Under the pieces are notes generated by a model. It made no database searches, had not been told where the DNA came from, and saw only the letters and a program-made list of their open reading frames with translations. The translations under genes and the position numbers were made by a program. A stretch of 16,258 bases of DNA from Cloacimonetes bacterium UBA5456 (lineage in GTDB: Bacteria > Cloacimonadota > Cloacimonadia > Cloacimonadales > Cloacimonadaceae), in contig DIQS01000011.1 in the NCBI GenBank assembly GCA_002427325.1, positions 1 to 16,258 of the forward strand. The letters are read 5' to 3'. Each line of letters begins with the position of its first letter. Position 1 is the first letter of the stretch. Below, piece after piece: positions 1 through 7,785 of this stretch.

Positions 1-220
1 GGTCATGGGCATGACCACATCATAAGCGAAACATAGGCTGAATGCAGTAAGGAAGGAGTAGGGCAGGTTCGCAAGATTTGTAAATTTCACAGCAAAGAAA
101 ATGTGGTTCAATTACCTTGGTCTTACCACCGATAAGATTGATTAATCCGATACTTACAGCTGATTTGTGAAGCATTCCCATGAAAACAAGCAGTTCAAGC
201 TCCACATCCAATATGTGAGC

Positions 221-258
221 AAACAAGAAAGAGCCTCCTTGCGGAAGCTCTTTCTTGC
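221..258 (-). terminator. Intrinsic terminator closing the envelope operon
   Basis: An 11-bp perfect stem pairs CAAGAAAGAGC (224-234) with GCTCTTTCTTG (247-257). After one mismatch the stem continues with TCC/GGA around a TTGC loop at 239-242. On the minus strand the hairpin begins about 18 bases after the stop codon of the 730-residue gene and runs into a T-rich stretch (TTTCTTGTTTG), as expected for Rho-independent termination. The T-run is interrupted, so efficiency is uncertain. The plus-strand side is also fairly T-rich, so weak bidirectional activity is possible. Confidence 0.8.
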
Positions 259-274
259 TAATTTAGCTAATGAT

Positions 275-2467
275 TTATTTCATCAACATCATTTTGCGGG
301 TCTGTGTGCCATGTTCTGTGTTCAGACGATAGAAATAGACGCCGCTGCTGACTTGGTTGCCGTTATTGTCATCACCGCTCCAAACAACGTTGGTTTTGCC
401 GTAGGGGGCAATGTCGTTGAAGAGGGTCTTAACAAGCTGGCCTTTGACGTTGAATACTTCAACTTTTGCGTTGCCGGCGGCAGGCATGTCGAAGCTGATA
501 TTTGTTTCAGGGTTGAAGGGGTTGGGATAGTTCTGGTTGAGCAGGTTCGCAACTGAAGGTGCAGTTCCATCTTCCACAGAAGGATTACTTTCAGGAACGG
601 GGAAGGTGATCTGCAGTTCCATGAACATCATGTTTCCACCATCGTTCTGGCTGTGAGCAGGTGGTGTGTGGACGGTTGAGCCCCAAGTAAAGTCATCAAG
701 GAACATGATTCCGATCTTACCGACTACTTCGCCGCTCGGAAGGGTGCTCACAGTGATAACCTTGTTTGCGGGATATACCCACATGGGTTTGATGTTGCTG
801 AACTGAGGTAGAGTATCCACGTTGTTAATGGTGATAGGGTCTGACCAATCATAGCCATTAACTGAAACGCTGACCCAGATTTCAGGGGTGTTCTGGTATG
901 CTGCATATTCATCATAACCGTTATCGTTATACAACTTTGCGCGATAGCTGTCTTGCCACACTGCAACCATAAGTCCGTCTTCGTTTGGTTCGCTGACTTT
1001 CATGCCATTGTAGTGGAAAAACATTGAGCTTTCATGCAAATCGGAGTTGTAATGCGGGAAGGGATAGACCAATTCCGGGCTGAGATAACTCTCGCCATCG
1101 CTGGCAACATAGTATTCGGGCACGCCAAAAGGAGCTTCTACGTCCCATGGGGTGAACAATGTGTTAAAGTTATCATCTTCGTGTTTGCGAGGATAGATAT
1201 CATTCACATCGACATGACCGGTAACAGGGTCAATCACAACAGTTTTGGGATATTGGAAAGAAGGATAGTAGGATCCATCATGTGTGCTCATTGCCATAAT
1301 TGTAGGGAAGAGGAATTTCCCGTTATTGAGGCGAACAACGTTGAAGTGACTGGCATTTGAGATATTCCATAAAAGGTCTTCATCTGCGAAAGCACCATCA
1401 TCACCTTGGAAATATCCTTCTCCGCCGGGTGTTCCACCGGGGTTCCAAGTTGCTCTATCCGGATCGCCGCTAACATAAACCCATTCGCCTTCACCATAGT
1501 TCGGGCAGATGAAAATGTCGGCGGTATTCTCTGGGATAGCATTAGAATCTGCATCGTATCCGAAGTGATGTCCAACATAATACACGTTGCCGATATCGTC
1601 AACAAATAGGGAGTTGCTGGGACGACGCCAGGTTCCATCACCGGCAAGGTGCCAGCCATCCATGGTTGGGATGTTTGTGTGGTGCCAAACGAGGTTTTCG
1701 CCAAATTCGATCATATCTGTATCGAAATCAGCATAAGCGAAAAGAGGGTTTTCGCTGGGAGCAACGTCGCCATCCCAAGGGGTGTGGTTAGAAGCGTTTC
1801 TGCCGGAAACATACACTCTGCGCATTCCGGGGACCGGAGAGGGTCCGATTGCCATTTGCGGCCAGATATATTCGTTGTCGTGAGTATCACCAATTCCATT
1901 CGGATTAGGGTCTATGGTAGTCCAAGGGTTGTCGATTGCAACGGAAATCTCGTTGAAGTTTCCGATATAGCCTTCATAGTAGCTATCACTGGCGACTTCC
2001 ACTTCGAGTTCGTCGTCACCGTCTGCATTGCCGTGCCAAGCATAGAAGGGTTTGCCGGCGACGGGATCGATAGCCATTGCGGGATAACCTTCGTTCTTTG
2101 CAGTACGAGTGATTTCGCCATGGTCTGTGATGATTCCGGTTGCATCGATTGCTGCATAATATACACGACGGTATTGAGCATCACTTGTGGCTCTGCCATG
2201 ATAGATGAGGAAATAGCCATCGCCATTTTGCTTGACCTGTATAGGTAAGCCATTATAACTTCCAACCATGTAGTCATAGTAGTTTGCTCCTATGATGGTC
2301 GGGTTCACGGAAAACGAGAATTCGGGCGTGTTACGCGTGCTTTGTGGCAGGCGTGTCATGCCTTCAACTTTGAGAGCCTCTCTCTGGGGGCCGGCTTGCA
2401 TAGGCTTTGCAAATGCAACGCCGACGAGCAGGGTGAGACTAAGAGCTATTAAAAGAACTTTTTTCAA
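275..2467 (-). CDS. Secreted protein with C-terminal FlgD-like/type IX-type sorting domain
   Basis: A 730-residue exported protein. Residues 1-20 form a signal peptide (KK, hydrophobic core, AFA before KPMQ). The body (about 45-620) is rich in aromatic residues, Asp and Gly and has recurring strand-like phrases such as YPAMAID (128-134), WPQMAIG (202-208) and an Asp-box-like VSVNGYDWSD (533-542). These hint at a beta-propeller of the BNR/sialidase type, but no catalytic residues can be assigned. The C-terminus (about 643-730) is a classic sorting tail: NQNYPNPFNPETNISF, then VEVFNVKGQLVKTL, then SSGVYFYRL and a basic end. In the FCB group such tails direct proteins through the type IX system to the surface. 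The start codon is TTG, set by GGAGGA four to five bases upstream; the only nearby ATG is out of frame and stops after four codons. It is the last gene of the operon, 21 bases after the PorV-like gene, so it is a plausible cargo of that protein. Confidence 0.85.
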   Translation of the reverse strand: MKKVLLIALSLTLLVGVAFAKPMQAGPQREALKVEGMTRLPQSTRNTPEFSFSVNPTIIGANYYDYMVGSYNGLPIQVKQNGDGYFLIYHGRATSDAQYRRVYYAAIDATGIITDHGEITRTAKNEGYPAMAIDPVAGKPFYAWHGNADGDDELEVEVASDSYYEGYIGNFNEISVAIDNPWTTIDPNPNGIGDTHDNEYIWPQMAIGPSPVPGMRRVYVSGRNASNHTPWDGDVAPSENPLFAYADFDTDMIEFGENLVWHHTNIPTMDGWHLAGDGTWRRPSNSLFVDDIGNVYYVGHHFGYDADSNAIPENTADIFICPNYGEGEWVYVSGDPDRATWNPGGTPGGEGYFQGDDGAFADEDLLWNISNASHFNVVRLNNGKFLFPTIMAMSTHDGSYYPSFQYPKTVVIDPVTGHVDVNDIYPRKHEDDNFNTLFTPWDVEAPFGVPEYYVASDGESYLSPELVYPFPHYNSDLHESSMFFHYNGMKVSEPNEDGLMVAVWQDSYRAKLYNDNGYDEYAAYQNTPEIWVSVSVNGYDWSDPITINNVDTLPQFSNIKPMWVYPANKVITVSTLPSGEVVGKIGIMFLDDFTWGSTVHTPPAHSQNDGGNMMFMELQITFPVPESNPSVEDGTAPSVANLLNQNYPNPFNPETNISFDMPAAGNAKVEVFNVKGQLVKTLFNDIAPYGKTNVVWSGDDNNGNQVSSGVYFYRLNTEHGTQTRKMMLMK

Positions 2468-2488
2468 TGTTCCTCCATTTATTTACGT

Positions 2489-3535
2489 TTAGTATTTTAT
2501 CTTCAGAGACACTCTATGTGCACTCTTTAAGAAGCTTTCGGTTAATTTGCCCATATCTGTATAGGCATAGTCAATATTGAACACTCCCATTCTGGTAACC
2601 AGTTGCCAACCTGCGCCGGCACTGAAGCCTGCTGCGTCGTAGTTCAACTGATATCCAGCTCTGAGAAATAGGTTACCGTATTTATATTCGGTTCCGATGT
2701 TCCAGGTCTCCATGCGGTCGATAACGTTATCCATCTGTGCAGAAACGATCCAATGTTGCATATCGTTGCGCAGGATGTCTCCGGATACTCCGAGAGAGAA
2801 ATGCATGGGGATCTTAACTTCGAATTCGGGGCCGTCTTCGTCGATGAGACCGTCTCCATCGTTGTCAAAGAGATCGAAGGGGTCTTCGTCATAGAGGCCA
2901 TCTCCGTCGTCGTCAACACGATGTCGAATATCAGGGCCAAAGTTTTTCAGAGCCATACCAATGGTGATGTTGTGCCATCCCGTGTTATATTTGGAGCCGA
3001 GGTCTATCGCATAGGTATTCACGGGCTTGATGTTGGGAGCACCAACATAAAGGTCTTCGCGAATATATTTAGCGCCTATGCCGGCAGAGAACTTATCCGT
3101 AAACTGCTGACCATAAACTGCGCCAAAAGCCATGCTCGCTGCGGTGAACTTTTCGCCGGTGGGGCCAAATTCTTCTTCAGCGGTGATATCCATATCATCC
3201 ATGTGGAGGACATTTCCATATAGGGCAAGGGTTGACACACCATTTGTATAGGTGGCGGCTGCATATTCATGCATGATCCCTGCCACCCAATTTGTATGGG
3301 AGAAAAACACTTGGTTATTGAAGGAAGGAGCTAATCCGGCGGGGTTCCAAAAAGCTGATGAGATGTCATCAGTAACAGCAGTATAGGCTTCACCCATACC
3401 GATTGCACGAGCATCAACGCCGAGCTTAAGGAATTGGGCACCAGCCGTTCCCACCTTGCCAAAAGGCTTTGCAAACATTGCGGATGGGACGAGGACAATC
3501 GCCAGAGCGAGGATTAAGATATATGTTCTTTTCAC
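2489..3535 (-). CDS. PorV/PorQ-family outer-membrane beta-barrel protein
   Basis: A 348-residue outer-membrane protein. A signal peptide (1-22, ending MFA before KPFG) is followed by the family hallmark at about 29-69: GTAGAQFLKLGVDARAIGMG, then AYTAVTDDISSAFWNPAGLA. The rest alternates in the manner of a FadL/PorV-like barrel and ends in an aromatic strand (RVSLKIKY). In type IX systems PorV shuttles sorting-domain cargo from the translocon to the attachment complex; other relatives are uncharacterised. Here it sits between two genes for sorting-tailed proteins, which favours a role in their export or anchoring, though that is inference. Residues 208-236 carry an acidic insert with two DxDGDGLxDED units, unusual inside a barrel and probably a surface loop. 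The start is GTG with GGGAGG four bases upstream; the gap to the preceding stop is 10 bases. Confidence 0.85.
   Translation of the reverse strand: MKRTYILILALAIVLVPSAMFAKPFGKVGTAGAQFLKLGVDARAIGMGEAYTAVTDDISSAFWNPAGLAPSFNNQVFFSHTNWVAGIMHEYAAATYTNGVSTLALYGNVLHMDDMDITAEEEFGPTGEKFTAASMAFGAVYGQQFTDKFSAGIGAKYIREDLYVGAPNIKPVNTYAIDLGSKYNTGWHNITIGMALKNFGPDIRHRVDDDGDGLYDEDPFDLFDNDGDGLIDEDGPEFEVKIPMHFSLGVSGDILRNDMQHWIVSAQMDNVIDRMETWNIGTEYKYGNLFLRAGYQLNYDAAGFSAGAGWQLVTRMGVFNIDYAYTDMGKLTESFLKSAHRVSLKIKY
2828..2914 (-). repeat. Acidic DxDxDG insert in the PorV-like protein (two units)
   Basis: Codes residues 208-236 of the PorV-like protein. Two units, DDDGDGLYDEDP and DNDGDGLIDEDGP, are separated by FDLF. 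The DxDxDG pattern resembles the calcium loops of thrombospondin type 3 or EF-hand-like repeats, so Ca2+ binding is plausible but not shown. The second unit is almost identical in DNA to a unit in the 1044-residue gene (6081-6120). Confidence 0.75.
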
Positions 3536-3545
3536 CTTTCCTCCC

Positions 3546-6500
3546 TTATTTAATTATTACAAACTTGCCGACTTTGAGCTTCTTATCGGCTTTGTTTTCC
3601 ACACTAAACAGATACACACCGGGAGCTGTGATCTGGTTGTTGCGGGTCAAGAGATCCCAAGAGTGAATACCGCTTGCGGCTACGCCTTGAGTGGCTGCTT
3701 TTGAGACCGTTAATATATCTGTGTTGGTGGCACCCTCATGATCCAAGGTTTGGATGAGGTCGCCAGCCAATGTGTATATGCGTATGGTGCATCTTTCGGG
3801 AAGATTGATGAACCACAAGCGGCGGCTCTTGTCGCCTTTCTCGTCGTTTTCTCTTCTTCCGTCAAATGAGCTGTGTCCCATGTAAGGATTCGGAACCACC
3901 ATGATCTTATCCATATTCTCTCTTGCAAGAGAGCCGGGGAAGACCACTTTCATGTTTGCAGAAGCGTCTCTACCGGTTTCGAGATAGTCGAGTTTGTGAG
4001 AGGGCATTCCGCGGTCATAAGCGGTGGCTGCGATATAATATTCCACACCTTTTCTGGGATACATGATGCTGGCTTTATAGTATCTACGGGCAAGGCGTTC
4101 TTTCTTGAGAGTTGCCTGAACATCGGCATCCGGAACCGTATTGATTGCAAAAGCGAACTTCTGCAAAGGAATGAGACGACGCTCAAAGAGCTCATCAAAG
4201 ATTTCCGGTCTGCTTTCGAGTTCGGGGTGTATAAACAATCTTGCCTGCAGAGTCTGAATTTCATCATCGGAAAGCATGTGGTTGTTTATCTCAATATTAT
4301 CAGCCATTTGCTGGACCTCAGGTGTCCAATCCATTTCAGGATTGTATAATGGCCAGCCGTGGAAAGTGTCTGTTTCTCCAACGGGGATATAGTCGTAACA
4401 ATCGTTGAGTTTATAGAATTTTGAATATTCCTCGGATTTTTGCCATCCGCGATATTCGGGATTGGGATGATCGGAAGGATTAGGCAATCCGGTATCTTCA
4501 CCACGATAGCCGCCATAATCGACGAATATGGATTCAACACCTTCGTTTACCTTATAGTCGTCTAAGTCTTGTTGTGTGTCAACCTTGTCCCAACGTTGGA
4601 TGAGTTCCCAGTCTTCTTGGCTACCGCTGCCGGAACGTCCCCAGATCGTATAGCCTTGGAAGTCATGGCGCAATCTGTGTCCTGTCCAAGGATTGACCAC
4701 GGCGTTTGCGTTCCACACTGTATTACCATTGTCCCATCTGAATTGCTCGGGCATTTCCATAGCATCCATTAATGAGGGCGGATAGAGGGTGGTGCAACTA
4801 TCTACGAGGCCGAGAAGAGGATCAGGACCAAGGCTATCGGGCGGATTTGGGTTTCTCCATCCGATAACAGCGGTTGATACGGTCTTTACGTCGTAGGTAA
4901 ATTCAGAACGGTTGTCCCAATATGTGTCAATTCTGCTTCCATCATCCAACATATCCACATAGAGAGCGGGAATTGTGGGTGGTTCGGGTGGATTGTAGTG
5001 AGGATAGATGTCCGGCAAAACCACGGTTGTAAGCGTTTGAGCCTGTCCATAGACTTCTTTTGCCCAGCGAGCTGAGCTCTTGAGGTCTTCGAGGTTTTCA
5101 CCGGGGAAAACAGCGATGACAATCTTCATCGTGTGGCCGGGTTTTAGATTCCATTTTTTATCTTCGTCTTCATAATCTGCAGTGCCGGGCTGGGCACCAT
5201 AGAAAGCAAAGAGGAATCTTGTATCGTTTGCCGAGCTTTGTTCAAACTCAGTAATGTCACCGGTATGGCGCAGTTCATGGAACTTCACGTTGTTCGGGTT
5301 TCTTCCGGTAAGCAACCAATACTTTTCGTTGGCAGTTTTCTTGCCGGAGCTTCCTGTGATAATCTGACGCGGAGCAAAGTCATCCGGTCCTTCTCCCACT
5401 TTCCAATACCAGCAATCAAATTTAAGCTGTTCGGGGTCTGGGGTACAAACGCGAGCGCCGACTATTCCCGTGGTGAGACCTCCGTCTCCGTCTTCGTCTC
5501 TGGTGTAAGCAAATTCATAGCCTTCACCTGAAACATAGCCGGATACGTCGTCACGAGCTTTTTCACTATCCCAAGTTTGAGGACCGACGTCGCAGTCCAT
5601 ATAAATACCCATGGCGCAATCCAAGAGTTCGTCTTCAGGGTTCATATTGGTGATATTGAACTCAATATAAACGAGGTTTTTAATGAAGTCATAGCTCCAC
5701 TGATAGCTCAATTGGCGAACACGGATGTTTAGAGGATAGTGTTTATTCCTGCTCTTTGAACCGCCCCAGTGACGCATATCGCTGGTTCCGAAAGGACAAT
5801 AGTCATAGTAATATGCGATTAGATCCTGTTCAGAAACAGGTGCACCGTCTTCGTCTATTCTTCCATCACCATCATCATCATAGGGTTCGGCAAAGTTGTA
5901 TGCAGGGAGCAGGTTGTAGGATAGATCCATAAATCCTATGGGGAACCATATTTCTAACATCGCAGGATCATCCAAGATCGCAAATTCATGAGGTAATATC
6001 TCATGAAGGAAGCGACCTGAAAAACTATCAAACTCTTCGGGCATTTCACCGGGACGCCACCTGAAGGGGAATGTGAAGCCGGGGCCATCTTCGTCGATGA
6101 GACCGTCTCCATCATCGTCAATACCACGCTGTTGGGTTCTGGTGGACATCTTCATCATCTGGTCATATTGGTTGTGCACATCATAAAAATGTGCCAAATC
6201 AGATTTTGAACCTATGATGGGGTTGTATGCGGGCAAGAATTCATAGAGGGAAAGGTCTCCATCGAAACCAACAGTAACCAAAGTATCAATTACTGCAACC
6301 ATGTTTTCATTCCAGTCAGGGTGAGCGGAATGGAGCACAGTTTGTTCCGTTGCTGTAGGCGGATAGACTTTCCAATATAGCTTTCTGCCAAAATCGTCGC
6401 GTCTTTGTTTCTTCGCACCAAACCACAAAGCGCCTTGGAATAAATAGTCAATACCTTTGCCTCCAGGATATTCCAAAGAAGGCCATGGGGGTACTGCGTC

Positions 6501-6680
6501 ACTACCGGAGCCAAAAAAGCCATAGTTACTGACTCTCAGCCAAATGTTTCCAACGTCGTGGTAATTTGTGAGGTCAAACTTTTTGTCTCCCATAGAAGGA
6601 ACTGCCATTGCTGCATAGGCTGAGCCCGCTAAGAGCATCATCAGAACAGCAAGACAGATCGCGAATTTATTAAATCTCAT
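3546..6680 (-). CDS. Large exported protein with C-terminal sorting-like domain, uncharacterised family
   Basis: A 1044-residue exported protein with no recognised enzymatic domain. The signal peptide ends at about AYA (21-23). The mature N-terminus (about 43-90) has NIWLRVSNYGFFGSG, then SLEYPGGKGIDYLFQGALWFGA, a signature I associate with large uncharacterised surface proteins of Cloacimonadota/Ignavibacteria-type bacteria, recalled rather than searched. Acidic calcium-loop-like units occur at residues 188-200, 268-281 and, weaker, 395-401. The C-terminal 120 residues look like a sorting tail of the FlgD/Ig type: VVPNPYMG (928-935), an IRIYTLAGDLIQTL strand pair (966-979), WDLLTRNNQ, APGVYLFSVENK, then KVGKFVIIK. 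The start is ATG with GGGAG seven bases upstream, 16 bases after the tonB stop. Its place between tonB and the PorV-like gene suggests an abundant surface or exported partner of the receptor. The function is unknown. Confidence 0.8.
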   Translation of the reverse strand: MRFNKFAICLAVLMMLLAGSAYAAMAVPSMGDKKFDLTNYHDVGNIWLRVSNYGFFGSGSDAVPPWPSLEYPGGKGIDYLFQGALWFGAKKQRRDDFGRKLYWKVYPPTATEQTVLHSAHPDWNENMVAVIDTLVTVGFDGDLSLYEFLPAYNPIIGSKSDLAHFYDVHNQYDQMMKMSTRTQQRGIDDDGDGLIDEDGPGFTFPFRWRPGEMPEEFDSFSGRFLHEILPHEFAILDDPAMLEIWFPIGFMDLSYNLLPAYNFAEPYDDDGDGRIDEDGAPVSEQDLIAYYYDYCPFGTSDMRHWGGSKSRNKHYPLNIRVRQLSYQWSYDFIKNLVYIEFNITNMNPEDELLDCAMGIYMDCDVGPQTWDSEKARDDVSGYVSGEGYEFAYTRDEDGDGGLTTGIVGARVCTPDPEQLKFDCWYWKVGEGPDDFAPRQIITGSSGKKTANEKYWLLTGRNPNNVKFHELRHTGDITEFEQSSANDTRFLFAFYGAQPGTADYEDEDKKWNLKPGHTMKIVIAVFPGENLEDLKSSARWAKEVYGQAQTLTTVVLPDIYPHYNPPEPPTIPALYVDMLDDGSRIDTYWDNRSEFTYDVKTVSTAVIGWRNPNPPDSLGPDPLLGLVDSCTTLYPPSLMDAMEMPEQFRWDNGNTVWNANAVVNPWTGHRLRHDFQGYTIWGRSGSGSQEDWELIQRWDKVDTQQDLDDYKVNEGVESIFVDYGGYRGEDTGLPNPSDHPNPEYRGWQKSEEYSKFYKLNDCYDYIPVGETDTFHGWPLYNPEMDWTPEVQQMADNIEINNHMLSDDEIQTLQARLFIHPELESRPEIFDELFERRLIPLQKFAFAINTVPDADVQATLKKERLARRYYKASIMYPRKGVEYYIAATAYDRGMPSHKLDYLETGRDASANMKVVFPGSLARENMDKIMVVPNPYMGHSSFDGRRENDEKGDKSRRLWFINLPERCTIRIYTLAGDLIQTLDHEGATNTDILTVSKAATQGVAASGIHSWDLLTRNNQITAPGVYLFSVENKADKKLKVGKFVIIK
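5838..5879 (-). repeat. Acidic DxDxDG unit in the 1044-residue protein (second copy)
   Basis: Codes residues 268-281 of the 1044-residue protein (DDDGDGRIDEDGAP), the same 13-14-residue pattern as residues 188-200. The surroundings (NFAEPY before, SEQDL after) differ from those of the first copy, so the short unit itself repeats and not a whole domain. A Ca2+-loop function is inferred from the DxDxDG spacing only. Confidence 0.65.
6081..6119 (-). repeat. Acidic DxDxDG unit in the 1044-residue protein (first copy)
   Basis: Codes residues 188-200 (DDDGDGLIDEDGP). Bases 6081-6120 match 2828-2867 in the PorV-like gene at 37 of 40 positions, with an uninterrupted run of 26 identical bases, although the two proteins are otherwise unrelated. 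Confidence 0.7.
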
Positions 6681-6696
6681 TAAAACACTCCCGGGT

Positions 6697-7329
6697 TTAA
6701 TTTAATTTAAATTCAACCGGAACTATAAGCAATACGTCAACGGGTTGACCGCTGCTTTTTCCTGGCTGAAACTTAACTTTTTTAACAGCATCAATGGCAG
6801 CTTGATCGAGACCGCCGGCAACCGAGCGTCTAACACGAATGTCTCGAACAGAGCCGTCTTTAAGCACTTCCACTTCAAGTATAACTGTCCCTTGAATCTT
6901 GTTTCGGAGAGCAAATTCCGGATATACCGGTGAAATGCTCACCATTGGAACCGGTTCATCATCATAGGGCACGAAGTTAACTGGCGTCTCATCATGACCT
7001 AAACTTGAGCTGGTAGTGGTGGTATTGATGTTGCCGATTTCCTGAAGGGCGCGTTCATATACTTCAATATCGACGCTTTCTTCACCGAAGTCGTCGCCGA
7101 TCACCAACGGAATATCAATTTCTAATTCTGTTTCCGGTGGTTCGATCTTCTCGCGCTCTTCCATGGGGATATCCACGAGTTCCATCTGCTGGGCTTTGAA
7201 GACCTGCTTGCGAACCTCGATCTTGGGTGTCACCATCATTACAAAAAGCAACATCGTCATCGCCAAAGCTGAAGCTTTACTAAACTGACTATCTGCATAG
7301 TCTTTCCAATCTGAATAATTATGCTTCAT
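6697..7329 (-). CDS. tonB: TonB energy transducer
   Basis: A 210-residue inner-membrane-anchored protein that would carry energy from ExbB/ExbD across the periplasm to TonB-dependent receptors. A cytoplasmic N-terminus (1-16) is followed by one transmembrane helix (about 17-36), a periplasmic linker (about 37-128) and a TonB C-terminal domain (about 130-210). That domain shows PVYPEFALRNKIQGTVILE, then VLKDGSVRDIRV, AAIDAVKKVKFQPG and a final PVEFKLN strand, with the conserved YP at 136-137. The linker is acidic and Ser/Thr-containing, with only short PP or P-x-P stretches, unlike the Pro-Lys-rich linker of enterobacterial TonB. ATG start with AGGAG six bases upstream; it follows the second exbD by 9 bases. 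Its partner is most likely the receptor encoded first in the operon. Confidence 0.93.
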   Translation of the reverse strand: MKHNYSDWKDYADSQFSKASALAMTMLLFVMMVTPKIEVRKQVFKAQQMELVDIPMEEREKIEPPETELEIDIPLVIGDDFGEESVDIEVYERALQEIGNINTTTTSSSLGHDETPVNFVPYDDEPVPMVSISPVYPEFALRNKIQGTVILEVEVLKDGSVRDIRVRRSVAGGLDQAAIDAVKKVKFQPGKSSGQPVDVLLIVPVEFKLN

Positions 7330-7338
7330 CTTCGTCTC

Positions 7339-7773
7339 CTACTTAAATGGCTGTTGCGATTCAAAGGCAACGACCAGGGTTTGAGCGATTTGGAGCTGAC
7401 GCATAACGTCGCTCATTGCGCCATACTTGGTGTCTCTATCCGTTCTGAAACAGACCACCAATTCCGGGTCATCGGCTTTCTTTCTTATGAGAGTCGTGGA
7501 AACAAACACATCGTCATGACTCTCAATACGAGTTGGTATATCATCAATCAAAATAGTCTCATCCCTCATCACATATACTGTAGATGTGTGATTTCTCGGA
7601 ATGCGTTCGATGCTCTCAGCAATAGGCCAGCGGTCACGCTCGACCCAAAACTTCTTTTCCTGAACAAACACGGTGGAAACCATGAAGAACAGGAGCAACA
7701 AAAACGCAATATCAGACATAGAGGAATCTGGAATTTTAACTTCGCGGTCTTTCTTAACTGCAATATTTGCCAT
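7339..7773 (-). CDS. exbD: ExbD/TolR-family proton-channel subunit (second copy)
   Basis: A 144-residue biopolymer transport protein. A short basic cytoplasmic N-terminus leads into the signature SSMSDIAFLLLLFFMVST, with the membrane aspartate D21 that carries protons in the family. A periplasmic domain follows (about 38-144). Compared with its neighbour, the periplasmic part is rich in Arg/Asp and aromatics (KKFWVERDRWP at 40-50) and includes a cysteine (C108), so the two ExbDs are not recent duplicates. It would form the motor with ExbB by inserting its helix in the ExbB pentamer pore. ATG start with AGGAG upstream; 12-base gap from the first exbD. Confidence 0.92.
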   Translation of the reverse strand: MANIAVKKDREVKIPDSSMSDIAFLLLLFFMVSTVFVQEKKFWVERDRWPIAESIERIPRNHTSTVYVMRDETILIDDIPTRIESHDDVFVSTTLIRKKADDPELVVCFRTDRDTKYGAMSDVMRQLQIAQTLVVAFESQQPFK

Positions 7774-7785
7774 CTCTTCCTCTCC

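Noticed and set aside
20..226. Minus-strand 68-codon open frame downstream of the terminator
   Set aside because: It opens with TTG inside the terminator's T-rich tail, internal ATGs have no ribosome binding site at useful distance, and the product is cysteine-rich without recognisable motifs. I see no gene in bases 1-223.
64..552. Twelve-base direct repeat gcaggttcgcaa at 64 and 541
   Set aside because: Short, one copy lies inside a coding region, and nothing around either copy matches; expected by chance.
167..556. Plus-strand 129-codon open frame
   Set aside because: It runs across the terminator and lies antisense to the sorting tail of the 730-residue protein, which has clear family motifs; the plus frame has none.
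1649..2248. Plus-strand 199-codon open frame antisense to the 730-residue gene
   Set aside because: Same reasoning: no motif and no start signal, and the opposite frame is a full exported protein with signal peptide and sorting tail.
2828..2914. Dockerin or true EF-hand pair
   Set aside because: The DxDxDG spacing fits one half of such loops, but the flanking helices and paired 22-residue repeats of dockerins or EF-hands are missing.
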